DNA of 14,080 bases from Clostridiales bacterium (lineage in GTDB: Bacteria; Bacillota; Clostridia; Oscillospirales; Oscillospiraceae), in contig CABIYX010000048.1 of the NCBI GenBank assembly GCA_902363045.1, forward strand, positions 1-14,080, in the 5' to 3' direction. The notes under the pieces are model-generated. The model was not told the DNA's origin. It did no database searches and saw only the letters and a list, made by a program, of their open reading frames with translations. The stretch's first letter is position 1. Each line of letters begins with the position of its first letter. Positions 12,041 to 14,080 of the stretch are shown here, piece after piece. The position numbers and the translations under genes are program-made.

Positions 12041-12455
12041 TTTCATTGCTCCTTTCTGAGATTTTCACATAATGAGTTTGCTTTTGATACCAGGCTTCAA
12101 AACTGCTGGTAATGATACGAATTCTTCGATCAATCAAGGTCGTCTCAAAATAGCCCCTTTTAACAAGGTCATAAGCTGTGCCAGATTTCAGCCCCAAAAG
12201 ATCCGCCATTTCCGGTACTGACATCGTAGTATGCCGCCATTTCTCTCCGGGCGGTGTACCATCCACTTTTTTATAGTGGAACTGGCCGGCATACCAATCT
12301 TCAAAGCTATCCAGCATAACTCTCATTCGTCCGGCCACTTGAATTGTTTTGAAATAGTTCTTTTTAACCAACCAGTAGGATTCTACTTTACCAAGCCCAA
12401 GCATTTTGCCCATCTCTGGTACAGACATACTGGTCTTTACTCTTTGTTTTTGCAT
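12018..12455 (-). CDS. protein with two tandem excisionase-type HTH domains
   Basis: This 145-residue protein is an internal duplication: SVPEMGKMLGLGKVESYWLV (10-29) to SFEDWY (50-55), and SVPEMADLLGLKSGTAYDLV (79-98) to SFEAWY (119-124). Each half is a MerR-like excisionase (HTH_17) winged helix with the pattern helix, turn, helix, Arg-rich wing, then S-F-E-x-W-Y; a linker (56-77) with PPGEKW separates them. Such proteins bind and bend DNA at element ends to favour excision. The start at 12455 has GAGGAGG at good spacing, and the gene overlaps the integrase start by 23 nt, so the two are made together. The second helix of the first domain lacks the usual Ser/Thr-rich recognition pattern (KVESYWLV), so the two halves may read different sites. 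Confidence 0.85.
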   Translation of the reverse strand: MQKQRVKTSMSVPEMGKMLGLGKVESYWLVKKNYFKTIQVAGRMRVMLDSFEDWYAGQFHYKKVDGTPPGEKWRHTTMSVPEMADLLGLKSGTAYDLVKRGYFETTLIDRRIRIITSSFEAWYQKQTHYVKISERSNENGIYREA

Positions 12456-12513
12456 GGCTTTTGCCTCCTCTATAAAGTTTTTCTTGCTATGGCCTCATTG
12501 TAAGAGAAAGCAG

Positions 12514-12553
12514 AAAAAAAGTTAAGGATGTCGATTTGGAGATCGGCATCCTT
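12514..12553 (-). terminator. terminator between the MazF-xis and xis-int units
   Basis: On the minus strand AAGGATGCCGAT (12553-12542) pairs with ATCGACATCCTT (12535-12524), followed after AAC by seven Ts (12520-12514). It lies just after the stop of the single-domain HTH gene (12560). It separates that unit from the integrase unit, which must have its own promoter in the ~60 nt at 12456-12513 or depend on read-through. Confidence 0.85.
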
Positions 12554-12559
12554 GACAAA

Positions 12560-12787
12560 TCATTCATCTGCGTGATCCAGCCAGTCATCAAAGCTCTTTT
12601 TGGAAATGCGGATATGACCGCCGACTCTGACGCTGTGGAATACACCTTGTTTTACCAGATTATATGCTGTGGGACGACTGATACCCAGAATGTCCTGAAT
12701 CTCATCGACCGTATAGGTTCTTTTGTCATAGCTGACAGGATTTTGTTCATTAAAGCGGTTCAATTCCGCAATTCTTGCTTCAAACAT
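12560..12787 (-). CDS. excisionase-family helix-turn-helix protein
   Basis: This 75-residue protein has one HTH_17/excisionase domain: TYTVDEIQDILGISRPTAYN (24-43), LVKQGVFHSVRVGGHIRISK and SFDDWL near the end. The recognition helix SRPTAYNLVKQG is typical. It likely acts as an excision factor or small regulator. The ATG at 12787 follows AAAGGAGG; the gene lies 30 nt after the MazF-like gene and ends at a terminator, so the two form one transcript. Its partner in function could be the integrase, or, by position, it could regulate the toxin gene in the role an antitoxin usually has; the sequence shows no known antitoxin domain. Confidence 0.85.
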   Translation of the reverse strand: MFEARIAELNRFNEQNPVSYDKRTYTVDEIQDILGISRPTAYNLVKQGVFHSVRVGGHIRISKKSFDDWLDHADE

Positions 12788-12817
12788 AAAAACGCCTCCT
12801 TTATCCGGTAAGTGGCC

Positions 12818-13198
12818 TTACGGAGCCTCCATTTCCTCCGGAATATGAATATCTAAACTAACTTGCAGAGCATCATCAATCGCTCTCATTTCTTCGCGAG
12901 ATACGCGCCCAATGTACGATAAAACACGCCTTTTATCAATCGTTTTAATTTGCTCCAGCAGAACAACAGATTTCAGCCCAAGCTCTGGAACGCTCTCCAG
13001 TGCATAGTGCGTGGGCAGCTCCTTTTTCTTAATCCATTTACTGGTGAGCGGAGCTACGATCAAGGTGGGGCAGAAAAAATTCCCCACATTGTTTTGAAGA
13101 ACCAGGACAGGACGGGTGCCGCCTTGCTCTGATCCAAAATAAGGGTTCAAATTGGCATAATATAAATCCCCACGCTTATAAATCCAATCTTCTTTCAT
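12818..13198 (-). CDS. MazF/PemK-type endoribonuclease, no recognisable antitoxin
   Basis: This 126-residue protein is a MazF family toxin: RGDLYYANLNPYFGSEQGGT followed by RPVLVLQNN (9-37), with R29 and T52 (VAPLTSK) at the places of the catalytic Arg and Thr of Bacillus MazF, and LPTHYALE after a lysine-rich turn. Such enzymes cut single-stranded mRNA at short motifs. The start at 13198 lies 6 nt after AGGAGG; an ATG at 13204 abuts that site. MazF genes usually follow a small AbrB- or RHH-type antitoxin gene. None is visible: upstream lie only a hairpin and a 33-codon ORF, downstream an excisionase-like HTH. It may be an orphan nuclease, be restrained by a neighbour or by a chromosomal MazE, or serve element control. 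Confidence 0.92.
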   Translation of the reverse strand: MKEDWIYKRGDLYYANLNPYFGSEQGGTRPVLVLQNNVGNFFCPTLIVAPLTSKWIKKKELPTHYALESVPELGLKSVVLLEQIKTIDKRRVLSYIGRVSREEMRAIDDALQVSLDIHIPEEMEAP

Positions 13199-13234
13199 GT
13201 TCATCCTCCTATGTTTTGAGATTTGATTATGTAA

Positions 13235-13267
13235 GAAGGAGGCTCTGCAAATTACAGAGTCTCCTTC
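13235..13267. promoter_or_regulatory. 13-bp hairpin upstream of the MazF gene
   Basis: GAAGGAGGCTCTG (13235-13247) pairs with CAGAGTCTCCTTC (13255-13267), with one G-T pair and loop CAAATTA. It lies 36 nt before the MazF start on the minus strand. No T-run follows in that direction, so it may be a processing or attenuation element rather than a terminator. Confidence 0.55.
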
Positions 13268-13289
13268 AATTTAGCGCCTGTTTTATCCC

Positions 13290-13391
13290 TTACTTGTCCA
13301 CGACACCCCAGGGATTTGGGTAATCATTAAGCCGCAGGTGGCTGGCCTGCTTCTCAGGAATTTCACCTCCACTTCGTTTGGTCTTACCCAT
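13290..13391 (-). CDS. possible 33-residue small protein
   Basis: An ATG at 13391-13389 opens a 33-codon frame starting MGKTKRSGGEIPEKQASHLR and ending LNDYPNPWGVVDK with TAA at 13292-13290. The composition (basic start, then NDYPNPWG) looks like protein. No ribosome site lies directly before the ATG, but AAGGAGG occurs about 55 nt upstream, and a second frame in between reads SYSHSPSVITTVAGHG and stops by sharing the ATG region (…GGG TAA). One base fewer there would join the two into a longer protein, so this may be a frameshifted or shortened gene. Function unknown; by position it could be tested as a MazF antitoxin, though it has no antitoxin fold that I recognise. Confidence 0.4.
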   Translation of the reverse strand: MGKTKRSGGEIPEKQASHLRLNDYPNPWGVVDK

Positions 13392-13449
13392 GGCCTGCGA
13401 CGGTTGTTATCACGCTCGGACTATGGCTGTAAGAGAGCTTTCCTCCTTG

Positions 13450-13611
13450 TTATGCCATGACCGGATGCCATCCGATGTATTCCAGCCTGATATATTTCTG
13501 ATAAACCGCAAACTCATCTATACAGCAAAAATGGGTTGGCCTGTTATGTGAGTGGCAGCTCTCAGAAAATATACCGCTGATGTAGCGGCTATTACGCCCA
13601 AAGAGGATCAA
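13450..13611 (-). CDS. hypothetical small ORF
   Basis: A minus-strand frame from a TTG at 13611 (MILFGRNSRYISGIFSESCH in outline, ending YIGWHPVMA) gives 53 residues. A GTG at 13668 would extend it but runs through a hairpin and a TTGACA box, so it is unlikely. No ribosome site precedes the TTG. The aromatic, Tyr/Ile-rich C-terminal part looks protein-like, and AAGGAGG follows the stop. It could equally be a leader region with no product. I do not recognise it. Confidence 0.25.
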   Translation of the reverse strand: MILFGRNSRYISGIFSESCHSHNRPTHFCCIDEFAVYQKYIRLEYIGWHPVMA

Positions 13612-13672
13612 ACTTAATGATTCGTATATGAGGTTGTCAAGGTGCAAGTGAAAGGATTTCCCTCTCACTTGC
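13612..13672 (-). promoter_or_regulatory. hairpin and possible promoter after the sigma-like gene
   Basis: On the minus strand GCAAGTGAGAGG (13672-13661) pairs with CCTTTCACTTGC (13655-13644), a 12-bp stem 15 nt after the sigma-like gene's stop, followed by TTGACA (13640-13635) and, at 17 nt, a poor -10 (TTAAGT, 13617-13612). The hairpin has no T-run. This would start transcription of the small ORFs and the MazF-xis unit. Confidence 0.4.
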
Positions 13673-13686
13673 TACTGCCACTTTTT

Positions 13687-14079
13687 TTAGAAATCTATAA
13701 CCAACTTTTTTATTTTTTCTTCAATTTTTTTCAGACGCTTATGAGCTGCGGGCTGACTAATGCCATATCTTTTGGCTAATTGCAGTGTACTTGGCTTTTC
13801 CATGCCGTAATAATCCAAGATAAAAGAGCGTTCTTTCTGACTCAGCTGCTGCAAAGCACGGTGCAGATCGGCCATAAGAAGATTACAAATTGCTTGTTCC
13901 GCAGTATCAACAGATTCATCCACAAACAAATCTGTATCCTGATAACCTTCCTCTGTGCCGTCACGATCTCCCACATGAGAAGCCGGGAATATAGAGCGAC
14001 TTTTCTCATGTTCCTGGAGATAGCGGCTGTGGCGGTCCTCCTGTTGGTATTTTTCAAAATCTTTGCGAGAACATTCCAT
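13687..14079 (-). CDS. sigma-70 region 4-like regulator, start possibly outside the window
   Basis: The 130 visible residues end with a sigma region 4-type HTH: DLHRALQQLSQKERSFILDY (71-90) and TLQLAKRYGISQPAAHKRLK (98-117), where the second helix would contact a -35-like site or operator. The N-terminal part (CSRKDFEKYQQEDRHSRYLQ and an acidic DLFVDESVDTAEQA) matches the general look of sigma-like regulators found near the toxin/xis/int end of Firmicute mobile elements. No region 2 is present, so it is probably a regulator rather than a full sigma factor. An ATG lies at 14079-14077, one base from the window edge; no ribosome site can be seen, so the true start may be upstream. It likely controls the element's own genes. 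Confidence 0.75.
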   Translation of the reverse strand: MECSRKDFEKYQQEDRHSRYLQEHEKSRSIFPASHVGDRDGTEEGYQDTDLFVDESVDTAEQAICNLLMADLHRALQQLSQKERSFILDYYGMEKPSTLQLAKRYGISQPAAHKRLKKIEEKIKKLVIDF

Positions 14080-14080
14080 G

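Larger units (their letters stand above)
10051..14080. mobile_element. left end of an integrative element in tRNA-Arg(CCU)
   Basis: From the first core CCTCCTAAG (10051) rightward the DNA changes: lower GC than the pxp genes, all genes on the minus strand, and a module of tyrosine integrase, two excisionase-like proteins, MazF-type toxin and sigma-like regulator. These are standard left-end genes of integrative and conjugative or mobilisable elements of Firmicutes. No conjugation genes fall inside the window, so whether it is self-transmissible is unknown. The right end (attR) should contain CCTCCTAAG followed by the missing 3' half of the host tRNA-Arg. Confidence 0.8.

Noticed and set aside
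10649..14080. A copy of Tn916
   Set aside because: The integrase differs clearly from the Tn916 Int sequence I recall and targets a tRNA core; only the general gene layout is similar.

Overview
The window reads as chromosome of a moderately GC-rich, low-redundancy Firmicute, probably an anaerobic Clostridia of the Oscillospiraceae type (Flavonifractor/Pseudoflavonifractor-like). This is inferred from strong AGGAGG ribosome sites, gene content and base composition; no rRNA or taxonomic marker is present. A chromosomal block (about 386-10050) lies between the ends of two integrated elements, and both junctions fall in tRNA anticodon loops.

Left end (1-385): the right end of an integrated element, with the start of a leftward gene leaving the window, then a 3' fragment of a tRNA-Ser(CGA) (327-385) followed by a strong tRNA terminator. 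This is best read as attR. From 386 to 760 there is a hairpin-rich non-coding stretch with no convincing gene.

Middle (1002-9831): a leftward glycosyltransferase fused to a MarR-type DNA-binding domain; then a probable catabolic cluster: an RraA/HMG-aldolase-like protein (minus), a divergent LysR regulator (plus), a class I/II aminotransferase (minus, overlapping the end of the LysR gene), and a plus-strand operon of a DAACS/SLC1-type symporter followed by pxpB-pxpC-pxpA (5-oxoprolinase subunits, KipI/KipA/YcsF). Together they suggest uptake of a lactam or related amino-acid derivative, ATP-driven ring opening, transamination, and possibly aldol cleavage or decarboxylation to pyruvate. The transporter lacks the family's substrate-binding arginine, and all three Pxp proteins depart from the usual motifs, so the substrate may not be plain 5-oxoproline.

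Right end (9953-14080): a near-consensus promoter drives a host tRNA-Arg(CCU) that is cut off in its anticodon loop, followed by a 102-bp tandem repeat and a complete but different tRNA-Arg(CCU). Then comes a lower-GC integrative element: clustered TTTGCTAACA sites (candidate integrase arm sites), a tyrosine integrase, a protein with two excisionase-type HTH domains, a single-domain excisionase-like protein, an antitoxin-less MazF, small ORFs and the end of a sigma-70 region 4-like regulator. The element continues beyond 14080.
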